A DNA stretch of 64,000 nt, taken from positions 92,703-156,702 of the forward strand of contig CAYSMK010000009.1 in assembly GCA_964432205.1 (NCBI GenBank), written 5' to 3'. Of the stretch, positions 8,161-16,348 are shown in pieces. The position numbers were made by a program, and so were the translations under genes. Source of the stretch: Geomobilibacter sp964432205. Lineage in GTDB: Bacteria > Desulfobacterota > Desulfuromonadia > Geobacterales > DSM-12255. The notes below the pieces were generated by a model. It was not told where the DNA came from, ran no database searches, and saw nothing but the letters and a program-made list of their open reading frames with translations. Within the stretch, counting starts at the first letter, position 1. Every line of letters starts with the position of its first letter.

Positions 8161-9783
8161 GTGGAATGGGAATGCTGCTGGCTCAACAATGAGATCAGGC
8201 CGGAAGAGTGCCCCTATGTCGCTGCGGGGGAGGAGGAGCTCTACGTCGCGCACCGCAAGCGGCTGGTGGAGAAGTGTCTGGAGTGTCCCGGCTTCAGAAA
8301 GGACCTCAATCAGCTCAGTGATCGGGACTATCCGATGCACGACGTGCTGCGCTACCTCGTGGACGAGTTCCTTCAGCAGCGGGGCCAGCTCCAGTCCCTC
8401 ATCGCCTTCCATGACAGCAAGACCCGCGAGATCAAGTTTCTCCATGAACTGAGCATGGTGCTCCAGACATCCCTCGACCTGGACGAGGTCCTGTCGGTGG
8501 CCATGACCGCCATTACCTCGGGTAAAGGGTTTGGCATGAACCGCGCCTTTCTCCTCATGGCCGACCGGGAGCGGCAGTGCCTCAAGGGGTACCTGGGGGT
8601 CGGCCCCCGGAACTATGACGAGGCGTGGCGGATCTGGTCCGAGTTGGAGCAGGGCAACTACACCCTCAAGGAGCTGGCTCGCCACTTCCACAAGACCAAA
8701 ATCTCTTCGGAGAAGGTCAAGTTTCAGGATGTTCTCGAACGCCTGACCGTGCCGTATTCCGACCAGCTGCACGTCTTCAACCGGGCGCTTCGGGAACGCA
8801 AGCCGATCCTGGTGACGGATGCCTTTCACAATCCGGAGGTCGGTGAGGAGTTGGCGCGTATCCTGGAAGTGGACAGCTTCCTCGTCATGCCCCTCATCTC
8901 CCGTAACCGGCGCATCGGCGTTCTTCTGGCCGACAACTTCGTGACCCACCGGACCATCACCACCCAGGACCTCCAGTCCATGGAGATATTCACGTTTCCG
9001 GTGGCCTTCGCCCTGGAGCGCGCGTCCCTGTACGAAAAGCTCCAGGAGGAGATCGAGAAGCAGACCGCCGCCAACATCAAGCTGCAGGAGCAGCAGGAGT
9101 TGATCGTAAAGATGGAGAAGATGGCGGTGGTGGGGCGGATCACCTCCAGTATCGCCCATTCCATCCGTAACCCCCTGATGACCATTGGCGGCTACGCAAG
9201 GTCGCTCCTGAAGGACGTGGGAGACGTGGCCCGGAAACGGGATTACCTGGAGGAGATCGTAAGAGAGGCCAAGCACCTGGAGGATGTGCTGGAGGAGGTG
9301 CTGTACTATTCCGAATCACTCTACCCGGTCATGGACCGCTGGGACATCAACCAGTTGGTGCGCAACGTCTGTCGGGAGCTCAGCGGTCAGTTGGCCGGCC
9401 GGAACATCGCCCTCACTCTGGATCTCGACCCGGACATACCCACCGTCCTGCTCGACTACAAGCAGATTGCCTACTGCCTGAAAACGATCCTGCAGCACAT
9501 CATCGAGACCCAGCCCGGGGTCGGTGCCATCTGGGCTGCTACCATGGGTGACGGTGACGGCCTCAGGGTGACGATCAGTGATGATGGCGCCACCATCGAT
9601 GATGCGGTCAAGGAGGCAATGATCACCCCGTTTACCTCCACCCAGGAGCTTGGCATCGGTGTCGGTCTGCCGCTCTGCCGCATCATCCTGGAGCGCCACG
9701 GCAGCACGTTTTCCATAGCCGATCGTCCCGAGGGGGGGACGGCATACACTTTTGTCATTCCGCTTCGAAGGGAGGATCAGTAG
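8161..9783 (+). CDS. GAF-domain sensor histidine kinase with unusual ATPase box
   Basis: A 540-residue soluble histidine kinase with no membrane segment. The GTG start at 8161 has AGGAG upstream. The N-terminus is cysteine-rich (C5, C6, C17, C39, C42), a possible metal or redox site. A GAF-type sensor follows (~100-300), then a short coiled coil (~292-320), a HisKA domain with phospho-acceptor H333 in IAHSIRNP, and a HATPase domain. The ATPase keeps a DDG (G1-like) and a GIGVGL G2 box. The N-box region (QIAYCLKTILQHIIE) lacks the usual Asn, so ATP binding may be altered. The response regulator gene starts at the base after the stop codon, so the two probably form a cytoplasmic two-component pair. 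Confidence 0.88.
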   Translation: MEWECCWLNNEIRPEECPYVAAGEEELYVAHRKRLVEKCLECPGFRKDLNQLSDRDYPMHDVLRYLVDEFLQQRGQLQSLIAFHDSKTREIKFLHELSMVLQTSLDLDEVLSVAMTAITSGKGFGMNRAFLLMADRERQCLKGYLGVGPRNYDEAWRIWSELEQGNYTLKELARHFHKTKISSEKVKFQDVLERLTVPYSDQLHVFNRALRERKPILVTDAFHNPEVGEELARILEVDSFLVMPLISRNRRIGVLLADNFVTHRTITTQDLQSMEIFTFPVAFALERASLYEKLQEEIEKQTAANIKLQEQQELIVKMEKMAVVGRITSSIAHSIRNPLMTIGGYARSLLKDVGDVARKRDYLEEIVREAKHLEDVLEEVLYYSESLYPVMDRWDINQLVRNVCRELSGQLAGRNIALTLDLDPDIPTVLLDYKQIAYCLKTILQHIIETQPGVGAIWAATMGDGDGLRVTISDDGATIDDAVKEAMITPFTSTQELGIGVGLPLCRIILERHGSTFSIADRPEGGTAYTFVIPLRREDQ

Positions 9784-10149
9784 ATGACCAATATTCTCGT
9801 TGTGGACGATGAGGCCTCCATCAGGCTCCTCTTCGCCCAGGAACTGGCCGACGAAGGGTACGCGGTGGAGACGGCCGGCACCATTGCCGAGGCCATGGAC
9901 AAGCTCCAGGGGGCGAGCTTCGACGTGGCACTCTTGGATATCAAGCTGAAGAACGAGAGTGGGCTCGATCTTCTGCAGAAGATCGTCAAGGAGCGCCAGG
10001 ACATGGTGGTGATCCTCTCCACGGCCTTCTCCTGCTATAAGGACGACTTTTCGGCCTGGCTGGCCGATGGCTATGTGGTGAAATCCAGTGACACGCAGGA
10101 GTTGAAGGACGAGATCAAGCGGCTTCTGGCCAAGAAGAGAAACAGGTAG
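9784..10149 (+). CDS. Single-domain response regulator paired with upstream kinase
   Basis: A 121-residue CheY-like receiver. D8/D9 form the acidic pocket, D52 in LLDIKLK is the phosphorylation site, and the Ser/Thr of ILSTAF and a late Lys (VVKSSD) complete the active site. No DNA-binding domain is present, so it probably acts by protein contact or within a phosphorelay. Its ATG follows the kinase stop with no gap, which suggests translational coupling. The stop codon is the first base group of a tandem-repeat hairpin. Confidence 0.92.
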   Translation: MTNILVVDDEASIRLLFAQELADEGYAVETAGTIAEAMDKLQGASFDVALLDIKLKNESGLDLLQKIVKERQDMVVILSTAFSCYKDDFSAWLADGYVVKSSDTQELKDEIKRLLAKKRNR

Positions 10150-10226
10150 AGGTAAAGGTAGAGGTAGAGAAAAGAGATTCGGGGTTCTTTACCTTTACCT
10201 TTACCTTTACCTTTACCTATTACCTG
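10145..10226. repeat. Hexanucleotide tandem-repeat hairpin
   Basis: Left arm 10145-10168 is four GGTARA units and starts within the last codons of the response regulator. Right arm ~10187-10226 is at least five complementary CTTTAC units. The loop is ~18 bases with GATTCGGGG. Nothing else is recognisable in this 129-base intergenic gap apart from the ribosome binding site of the next gene. Confidence 0.8.
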
Positions 10227-10278
10227 ATGCCTGGTTGCCTCTGTTTCAATGATCAACTTTCCCATAGGAGGGCAGTTA

Positions 10279-12786
10279 ATGAAAGCAGTCATCATGGCCG
10301 GCGGGTTCGGTACCCGCATCCAGCCCCTTACCAGCAGCGTTCCGAAGCCGATGATCCCTCTCGTCAACCGGCCGATCATGCTGCACATCGTGGAACTCCT
10401 GAAGAAACACGGCATTACCGACCTGATCATGCTGCTCTACCATCAGCCCGGCATCGTCAAGAACTTCTTTCGTGACGGTACCGACTTCGGGGTGAAGATC
10501 ACCTACGTGACCCCCCTGGAGGACATGGGGACTGCCGGGGCGGTCAAGTGTGCCGAAAAATACCTGGACGAGCGGTTTCTGATCATCAGCGGCGACCTTC
10601 TGACCGACTTCAACCTGCAAAAGATCATCGACTTCCATGCGGAAAACAAGGCGATTGCCACCATCACCCTCACGTCGGTCAAGGACCCGCTCCAGTTCGG
10701 CGTGGTCATCACCGACAAGGCGAAGCGGATCACCCAGTTCCTGGAAAAGCCCGGCTGGGGAGAAGTGATCTCCGATACCATCAACACCGGCATCTACGTC
10801 CTCGAACCGGAGGTGCTCAAGTACATACCGGAAGGAGAGAATTTCGACTTCTCCCAGAACCTTTTCCCGACGCTCCTGGAGAAAAACGAGCCGCTCTTTG
10901 GTTATCCGGCCAAGGGGTACTGGCGGGACATCGGCAACACCGATTCCTATCGGGAGGCCCACCACGACATCTTCCGCGGCAAGGTGAACGTACGGATCGA
11001 CGAGCCGAAGCAGGACTTCGTGGGAAAGGACCTGCGGCTCGGCGCCGATGTCCGTCTGGGCGACCCGTCCCACCTCCAGGGGACGGTGGTGGTCGGCGAC
11101 AACAGCCAGGTCCTGGGCGAGGCGCAGATCAAGGATACGGTCATCGGCCGCAACTGCACCATTGAAGCGGGGGTCAAGCTCTCCCGCTGCGTCATCTGGG
11201 ACAACGTCTACGTAAAGAAAGGCGCGAAGATCACCGACAGCGTCATCTGCAACAGTGTCCGGGTCGGCCAGGGGGTCGTGATCGAGGAGGGGGGGATCGT
11301 TGCCGAAGAGACCTCCATCGGTGAAGAGACCTACATCAAGCGGGATGTGAAGATCTGGCCCCGCAAGGTGATCGAGGCCGGCTCAACGGTGACGGCCAAC
11401 CTGATCTGGGGTGAAAAGTGGAAACGGTCCCTGTTCGAGGGGGCGATGATCAAGGGGCTGACCAACATCGAGCTGACCCCTGAGTTCGTTGCCAAGCTGG
11501 GGTGCGCCTATGGCACCTCGCTCCCCAAGGGGAGTTTCGTCCTGGGGGGACGTGATGCCTATCTCTCCTCGCGGATGCTTAAGCGGAGCTTCTTCGGCGG
11601 CATCCTCTCTGCCGGGGTCAATGTCAGGGACCTGAAGATGATCCCGCTCCCCATGGTCCGCTACAAGCTCAAGACCTTTGGCGAGGTGGGGGGCATCTTC
11701 TTCCGGCAGGCCTCGGACGATCCCGCCTCAACCGAGATCGTCTTCCTGGACGGCGACGGTCTCGATTTTTCCAGTGCCATGGGGAAAAACCTGGAGCGGA
11801 TCTTCTATAAGGAAAACTTCCGGCGTGCCCACCACAAGGAACCGGGCGGGATCACCGAACTCCCGCAGGTAAGTGAGTTCTACCGGGAGGGGTTCCTCAG
11901 GACCATCGACCGGGAGGCGCTAAAAAAGCAGAACCTGAAGGTGGTCGTCGACTTCAACCATTCGCCTGCCGGCCAGGTCCTGCCGGCTATTCTGAACGAG
12001 CTCGGCTGCGAGGTGACCGGTCTCAACGCCTATGTGGACGAGGAGCGGGGCGCGAAAAAGGCCGAAGAGAAAGCGGCCAGCCTGCAGCAGCTGGCAAAGA
12101 TCGTCGTCACCCTGGAGGCCCAGGCCGGCTTCTGGCTCGACCCTTCTGCCGAGGCGTTCACCCTGGTGGACGAGGCCGGCAAGATCTATGAGTCTGCCGA
12201 ACTCCTGCCGCTCATGGTGGCTCTGCTCCTGAAGAGCGGCGCCAAGGGGATCTTCGCGGTACCCGTCAATGCCCCGTCCGTGGTGGAGCAGATTGCCCAG
12301 GAAAAACGGAGCCAGGTGACCCGTACCAAGAACAGCGAACGGGCCATGATGGAGGCGGCCCTCTCTTCCGAGGTGGTGCTGGTCGGCTCCATGGACGGCC
12401 GTCTCGCCTTCCCCCGCTTCCAGACAGCCTTTGACGGCATGTTTGCCATTGCCAAGACCCTGGAGCTGATCGCCGCCAGTGGCGTTCCCCTCTCCCGTAT
12501 CCATGCCGAGATCCCGCACCGGACTTTCCTGCAGACCTCCATCTCCTGCATCTGGGAGATGAAGGGGGGGATCATGCGCAAGATGAGCGAGGACAGTCTG
12601 GACAAGGAAGCGACCTTCATCGACGGGATCAAGGTGCACTTCGGCGAGGACTGGCTGCTGGTCCTGCCGGACCAGTACGCCTCCTGCGTACACCTGGTGG
12701 CCGAGGCCAAAGACCCCAAGACTGCCCAGAAGCTGCTGGACGAGTACAAGAAGAAGGTGGAGAGCTGGAAGAAGGAGCTGCAGTGA
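10279..12786 (+). CDS. Sugar nucleotidyltransferase fused to degenerate phosphomannomutase
   Basis: An 835-residue fusion. Residues 1-~235 are a nucleotidyltransferase (MAGGFGTRIQPLT signature at 6-18, DLLTDFN metal region, EKPGWGEV), likely forming an NDP-sugar such as GDP-mannose or NDP-glucose. Residues ~245-375 are left-handed beta-helix hexapeptide repeats. Residues ~380-835 resemble the alpha-D-phosphohexomutase family (GGRDAYLSSRML, GVNVRDL). The mutase active-site loop usually reads TASHNP but here is RQASDDP, and the metal loop DGDxDR is replaced by DPSAEA. The mutase half therefore looks catalytically impaired. AGGAGGG at ~10267 selects the ATG at 10279. It opens a carbohydrate block (GH57, galT, glgA). 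Confidence 0.85.
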   Translation: MKAVIMAGGFGTRIQPLTSSVPKPMIPLVNRPIMLHIVELLKKHGITDLIMLLYHQPGIVKNFFRDGTDFGVKITYVTPLEDMGTAGAVKCAEKYLDERFLIISGDLLTDFNLQKIIDFHAENKAIATITLTSVKDPLQFGVVITDKAKRITQFLEKPGWGEVISDTINTGIYVLEPEVLKYIPEGENFDFSQNLFPTLLEKNEPLFGYPAKGYWRDIGNTDSYREAHHDIFRGKVNVRIDEPKQDFVGKDLRLGADVRLGDPSHLQGTVVVGDNSQVLGEAQIKDTVIGRNCTIEAGVKLSRCVIWDNVYVKKGAKITDSVICNSVRVGQGVVIEEGGIVAEETSIGEETYIKRDVKIWPRKVIEAGSTVTANLIWGEKWKRSLFEGAMIKGLTNIELTPEFVAKLGCAYGTSLPKGSFVLGGRDAYLSSRMLKRSFFGGILSAGVNVRDLKMIPLPMVRYKLKTFGEVGGIFFRQASDDPASTEIVFLDGDGLDFSSAMGKNLERIFYKENFRRAHHKEPGGITELPQVSEFYREGFLRTIDREALKKQNLKVVVDFNHSPAGQVLPAILNELGCEVTGLNAYVDEERGAKKAEEKAASLQQLAKIVVTLEAQAGFWLDPSAEAFTLVDEAGKIYESAELLPLMVALLLKSGAKGIFAVPVNAPSVVEQIAQEKRSQVTRTKNSERAMMEAALSSEVVLVGSMDGRLAFPRFQTAFDGMFAIAKTLELIAASGVPLSRIHAEIPHRTFLQTSISCIWEMKGGIMRKMSEDSLDKEATFIDGIKVHFGEDWLLVLPDQYASCVHLVAEAKDPKTAQKLLDEYKKKVESWKKELQ

Positions 12787-12790
12787 AAAG

Positions 12791-12873
12791 ACCGTTCAGC
12801 GTGCTGCGTTCAGCGTTCAGGAGAAACGATTCCAACTTTGTACGCAGCACGCAGCACGCTGAACGCTGAACGG
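12791..12873. repeat. Heptanucleotide tandem-repeat hairpin
   Basis: Two 7-base units, CGTTCAG and CGTGCTG, are arrayed in the left arm (12793-12820). Their complements are arrayed in the right arm (12840-12873), but with different unit order and number. The right arm ends six bases before the GH57 ATG. The left arm begins about six bases after the previous stop. Confidence 0.8.
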
Positions 12874-12878
12874 ACTCT

Positions 12879-15080
12879 ATGAAACAGCCTTTGTCGGTCA
12901 TATTTCTCTGGCACATGCACCAGCCTTATTACAAGGACCCGCTCCGGGGGGAGTATATCCTTCCCTGGACGTATCTCCATGGCATCAAGGATTACTACGA
13001 CATGGCGGCCATTGTGGATGAGGTGGCGGGGGCGCGGGCCGTGTTCAACCTGGTGCCGTCGCTCCTGGAGCAGCTTGAGGAGTATGCCGCCGGCCAGGCG
13101 GTCGATCCGTTCCTTTCCCGGGGCCGGATGCATCCCGCCGACATGGGAGATGATGACCGCTTGTTCATCCTGGAGAATTTCTTTGCCGCGAACCGCCAGC
13201 GGCTGATCGAACCGGCCAGGCGCTACTTCGAGCTCTTCTGCCTGGCGGGCGGCGATGGCGGGGAGCGGGCAAAGGACCGGCTCCGTCTGTTCCGGGATCA
13301 GGACATCCTCGACCTCCAGGTCTGGTTTTTCCTGGCCTGGACCGGCGAGGCAGCCAGGCGCCGGCACCCGGCACTCCAGGAACTGGTGCGCAAAGGAAGC
13401 GGCTTCACGGCGGCCGACAAGGAGCTCCTCTTTGCCACGCACCGGCAGATCCTGGGAGAAATCATCCCCCTCTACAAGCGGTTGCATGCCGAGGGGAAGC
13501 TTGAACTGTCGGTCACTCCCTATTTTCATCCGATCCTGCCGCTCCTCTGCGACGTGCGGAACGCCCTTACCGCCATGCCGAAGGCGACCCTGCCGACCCT
13601 GCCGTTCAGCTTCCCGCAGGACGCCAGAAGCCAGGTCACCACCGCTGTCGACTATTTCACCAGACTCTTCGGCTTTGCGCCGTCCGGCATGTGGCCTTCC
13701 GAGGGGTCGGTATGCGACGAGGCCCTGGAGATCATTGCCGACTGCGGCCTCACGTGGGTTGCCACCGACGAGGGGGTGCTGCTCCATACGCTTCCTGAGG
13801 GGCTCGGTCACGGCCGCGAGGCGCTCTATCAGTCGTACCGGTTCCAGCGCGGCGCCGCAGATCTGGCGATGTTCTTCCGGGATCACGCCCTGTCCGACCT
13901 GATCGGTTTTACCTATTCCCAGTGGGATGGTGCGCGGGCTGTCACCGATTTTCGCGAGCGACTCCTGGCCATCGGCCGCCAGACCCACGGTACCAGGGTC
14001 GTGCCGGTCATCCTGGACGGGGAGAACGCCTGGGAATACTACGAGGACAACGGCTATCCGTTTCTCACGAGTCTCTACCGGACCCTTGCGGATGACCGGG
14101 ACGTGCGGCTCACCACCTGCTCGGCATTCCTGGCGGAACATCCGGTGCACCGGCGGCTGGATCACATTTACCCCGGCTCCTGGATCAATGCCAACTACGG
14201 CATCTGGATCGGGCACCCGGAAGAGAATCTCGGGTGGGATTATCTGTACAAGGCCAGGGATGCGGCCGTGCGCAGCCATCCCCGGGTTGCCGAACTCCTT
14301 GCTGCCGGAACGGTCGCCGATTTCCCGAACGAGCCCGACGGGACTGCCGCCCTCATCTGTCGGTCGCTTTTCGCCGCCGAGGGGAGCGACTGGTTCTGGT
14401 GGTACGGTGACGACCACTTTTCGCCCCATAGCGATCGCTTCGACCTCCTCTTCCGCCGCCACCTGATGAACGTGTACCGGCTGCTGGGGCAGCCGGTACC
14501 GGCCGAGCTGTACGAGCCGATCAAGAAGAAGAGCCCCGCCGGGTTCGTGCGGGAGCCGGCGGCCCTGATCTCGCCGGTTATCAACGGCATTGTGTCCGAC
14601 TACTTCGAGTGGCTTGCCGCCGGTCTCTTCGACCTCTCCAAGCAGGCATCGGCCATGCATTCGGCCGAGAGCATGCTCCAGTCGTTCTTTTACGGCTTCG
14701 ACCGGCACTCCTTCTATTTCCGGGTCGACGGACAGCAGTCCCTGGAAAAGATGCTGCACCCGAGCGATGTCCTGACCCTGCATCTGATCAGCGATCGCGA
14801 GTACCGTCTGGTCATGGGGCTCAGCGGCGAACAGGGGCTGCTCCAGGTGCGGGACGGAGCCGAGTGGCACGACACCGGGACGTGCTGCCTCTGGAAGATC
14901 ATCAAGATCTGCGAAGCGCGGGTGCCGCTTGATATCCTGCATCCCGAGGCCGGCGGCTACCTTTTTGCCTTTCTCACCCTGACCCGGGGCGATGACGAAG
15001 TGGGGCGCTGGCCAACCGATGCCCCGATGCGGCTCAGGTACGTGGGACCGGAGCTGGAGCTGGAAACGTGGTTGATCTAG
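12879..15080 (+). CDS. Glycoside hydrolase family 57 protein
   Basis: A 733-residue GH57 enzyme, probably an amylase, amylopullulanase or 4-alpha-glucanotransferase acting on glycogen. HMHQPYY (12-18) is GH57 region 1. GMWPSEGSV (~270-278) holds the likely Glu nucleophile. LDGENAWEYY (~380-389) holds the Asp acid/base. The C-terminal ~250 residues look like the usual helical and beta accessory domains. There is no signal peptide, so it should be cytoplasmic, which suits storage polysaccharide turnover alongside glgA and the large GH13-like gene. The exact specificity cannot be read from the sequence. Confidence 0.9.
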   Translation: MKQPLSVIFLWHMHQPYYKDPLRGEYILPWTYLHGIKDYYDMAAIVDEVAGARAVFNLVPSLLEQLEEYAAGQAVDPFLSRGRMHPADMGDDDRLFILENFFAANRQRLIEPARRYFELFCLAGGDGGERAKDRLRLFRDQDILDLQVWFFLAWTGEAARRRHPALQELVRKGSGFTAADKELLFATHRQILGEIIPLYKRLHAEGKLELSVTPYFHPILPLLCDVRNALTAMPKATLPTLPFSFPQDARSQVTTAVDYFTRLFGFAPSGMWPSEGSVCDEALEIIADCGLTWVATDEGVLLHTLPEGLGHGREALYQSYRFQRGAADLAMFFRDHALSDLIGFTYSQWDGARAVTDFRERLLAIGRQTHGTRVVPVILDGENAWEYYEDNGYPFLTSLYRTLADDRDVRLTTCSAFLAEHPVHRRLDHIYPGSWINANYGIWIGHPEENLGWDYLYKARDAAVRSHPRVAELLAAGTVADFPNEPDGTAALICRSLFAAEGSDWFWWYGDDHFSPHSDRFDLLFRRHLMNVYRLLGQPVPAELYEPIKKKSPAGFVREPAALISPVINGIVSDYFEWLAAGLFDLSKQASAMHSAESMLQSFFYGFDRHSFYFRVDGQQSLEKMLHPSDVLTLHLISDREYRLVMGLSGEQGLLQVRDGAEWHDTGTCCLWKIIKICEARVPLDILHPEAGGYLFAFLTLTRGDDEVGRWPTDAPMRLRYVGPELELETWLI

Positions 15081-15180
15081 TTCGGGGCTCAGGGCTCAGG
15101 GCTCAGGGCGATAGAGCAGGGCTCTTCTCGCCCCGAATGGTTTTCCGCAGTTCCGAACCCCGAGCCCTGAGCCCCGAACG
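15081..15180. repeat. GGGCTCA tandem-repeat hairpin
   Basis: Left arm 15081-15109 is about four GGGCTCA-type 7-base units, starting one base after the GH57 stop. Right arm 15151-15180 carries the complement (CCCCGAGCCCTGAGCCCCGA). The rest of the 139-base gap holds a second partial copy of the right-arm edge (CCCCGAACGGTTTTTT, ~15195-15210), which might act as a weak terminator. Confidence 0.8.
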
Positions 15181-15219
15181 GTTTTACAGTTTTGCCCCGA
15201 ACGGTTTTTTGGAGAGTAT

Positions 15220-16245
15220 ATGTCAGAATTGAGGTGGGACCCGATCAAGCAGCACTGGGTAATCATCGCCACCGACCGGGGGCGACGGCCCCGGGATTTC
15301 CAGGTCGAGGCGGCCGGCGACAGCGGCGGGGTCTGCCCGTTCTGCTACGGCTATGAAGACAAGACCCCGCAGGAGATCTTTGCCATCCGGAAGTCGGGCG
15401 CACCCAATACGCCTGGCTGGCAGGTGCGGGTCTTTGCCAACAAATATCCGGCGCTCAGGATCGAGGGCGACCTGAAGAGCCGCGGTTACGGACTCTACGA
15501 TGTCCGCGAGGGGATCGGCGCCCACGAAGTGATCGTGGAAACCCCGGACCACAACAAGAGCATGGCCGACCTGACCGTGGACGAAATCGCCAACGTCCTC
15601 AAGGCCTATCGGGTCCGCCTGCTGGACCTGCGCAAGGACATCCGTTTCCGCTACATGGTTCTCTTCAAAAACCACGGTACGCGGGCCGGTGCCACCCTCA
15701 GCCACTCCCACACCCAACTGATCGCCGTCCCCCTGACCCCGCCGGTGGCCGCCACCGAGCTCAGGGTCTGTCGGGACTTCTATTCGGTCCGGGAACGGTG
15801 CATTTTCTGCGACCTGATCGAGTTCGAGATAGCCGAGGGGACACGGGTAGTGAAGGAGTCGCCCGACTACCTCCTGATCACACCGTACGCATCCTGCTTC
15901 CCGTTCGAGATGCGTCTCTATCCCAAACGCCACAGCCATGACTTTGCCCTGATGACCGACGCCGAATTGCCGGAACTGGCCGCGGCGTTGAAGGACATGC
16001 TCATGCGGGTGAAAAGGGTGCTGAAGGACCCGCCGTACAATTTCATCCTACATACGGTGCCGCCCCATCAGCCACGGCCGGGAAAGCCCGACTACTGGGG
16101 GTCGATCCAGTGGGACTACCACTGGCATATCGAACTGGTTCCCCGGCTCACCCAGATTGCCGGCTTCGAGTGGGGAACCGGTTTTTACATCAACCCCACC
16201 TCTCCCGAGGATGCGGCTGCCTTCCTCCGAGAGGCGGATATCTGA
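15220..16245 (+). CDS. galT: Galactose-1-phosphate uridylyltransferase family
   Basis: A 341-residue member of the HIT superfamily GalT branch, which exchanges hexose-1-phosphate and UDP- or ADP-sugar. The active-site motif SHSHTQL (161-167) contains the nucleotidylated His. CPFC near the N-terminus and ERCIFCDL further on are likely zinc ligands. NHGTRAGATLSHSH is typical of the family. Start ATG 15220 with GGAG upstream. In this setting next to glgA, a role in supplying or recycling nucleotide sugars for glycogen is plausible. ADP-glucose phosphorylase activity is an alternative that cannot be excluded. Confidence 0.9.
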   Translation: MSELRWDPIKQHWVIIATDRGRRPRDFQVEAAGDSGGVCPFCYGYEDKTPQEIFAIRKSGAPNTPGWQVRVFANKYPALRIEGDLKSRGYGLYDVREGIGAHEVIVETPDHNKSMADLTVDEIANVLKAYRVRLLDLRKDIRFRYMVLFKNHGTRAGATLSHSHTQLIAVPLTPPVAATELRVCRDFYSVRERCIFCDLIEFEIAEGTRVVKESPDYLLITPYASCFPFEMRLYPKRHSHDFALMTDAELPELAAALKDMLMRVKRVLKDPPYNFILHTVPPHQPRPGKPDYWGSIQWDYHWHIELVPRLTQIAGFEWGTGFYINPTSPEDAAAFLREADI

Positions 16246-16249
16246 GACA

Positions 16250-16320
16250 ACAGTTGAGTTGAGTGGTCAAGTGGTTAACGGTACAGACCGAAGTAACGAC
16301 TAACGACTCAGCCACCAGAC
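16250..16320. repeat. Degenerate tandem-repeat hairpin before glgA
   Basis: The left side has GTTGAGTTGAGTGGTCAAGTGG-type steps (16252-16279) and the right side TAACGACTAACGACTCAGCC (16295-16314). Pairing is weaker than at the other sites, so membership in the same family is tentative. Confidence 0.4.
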
Positions 16321-16348
16321 TACGTCACCAACCAAAGAGGTTTACCAG

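Noticed and set aside
12810..14942. 710-codon frame antisense to the GH57 gene
   Set aside because: GH57 motifs on the plus strand are clear. The antisense frame is a composition artefact and even runs through the repeat hairpin.
10145..15180. CRISPR-like arrays at the tandem repeats
   Set aside because: Units are 6-8 bases without spacers and differ at each site. No cas genes are present.
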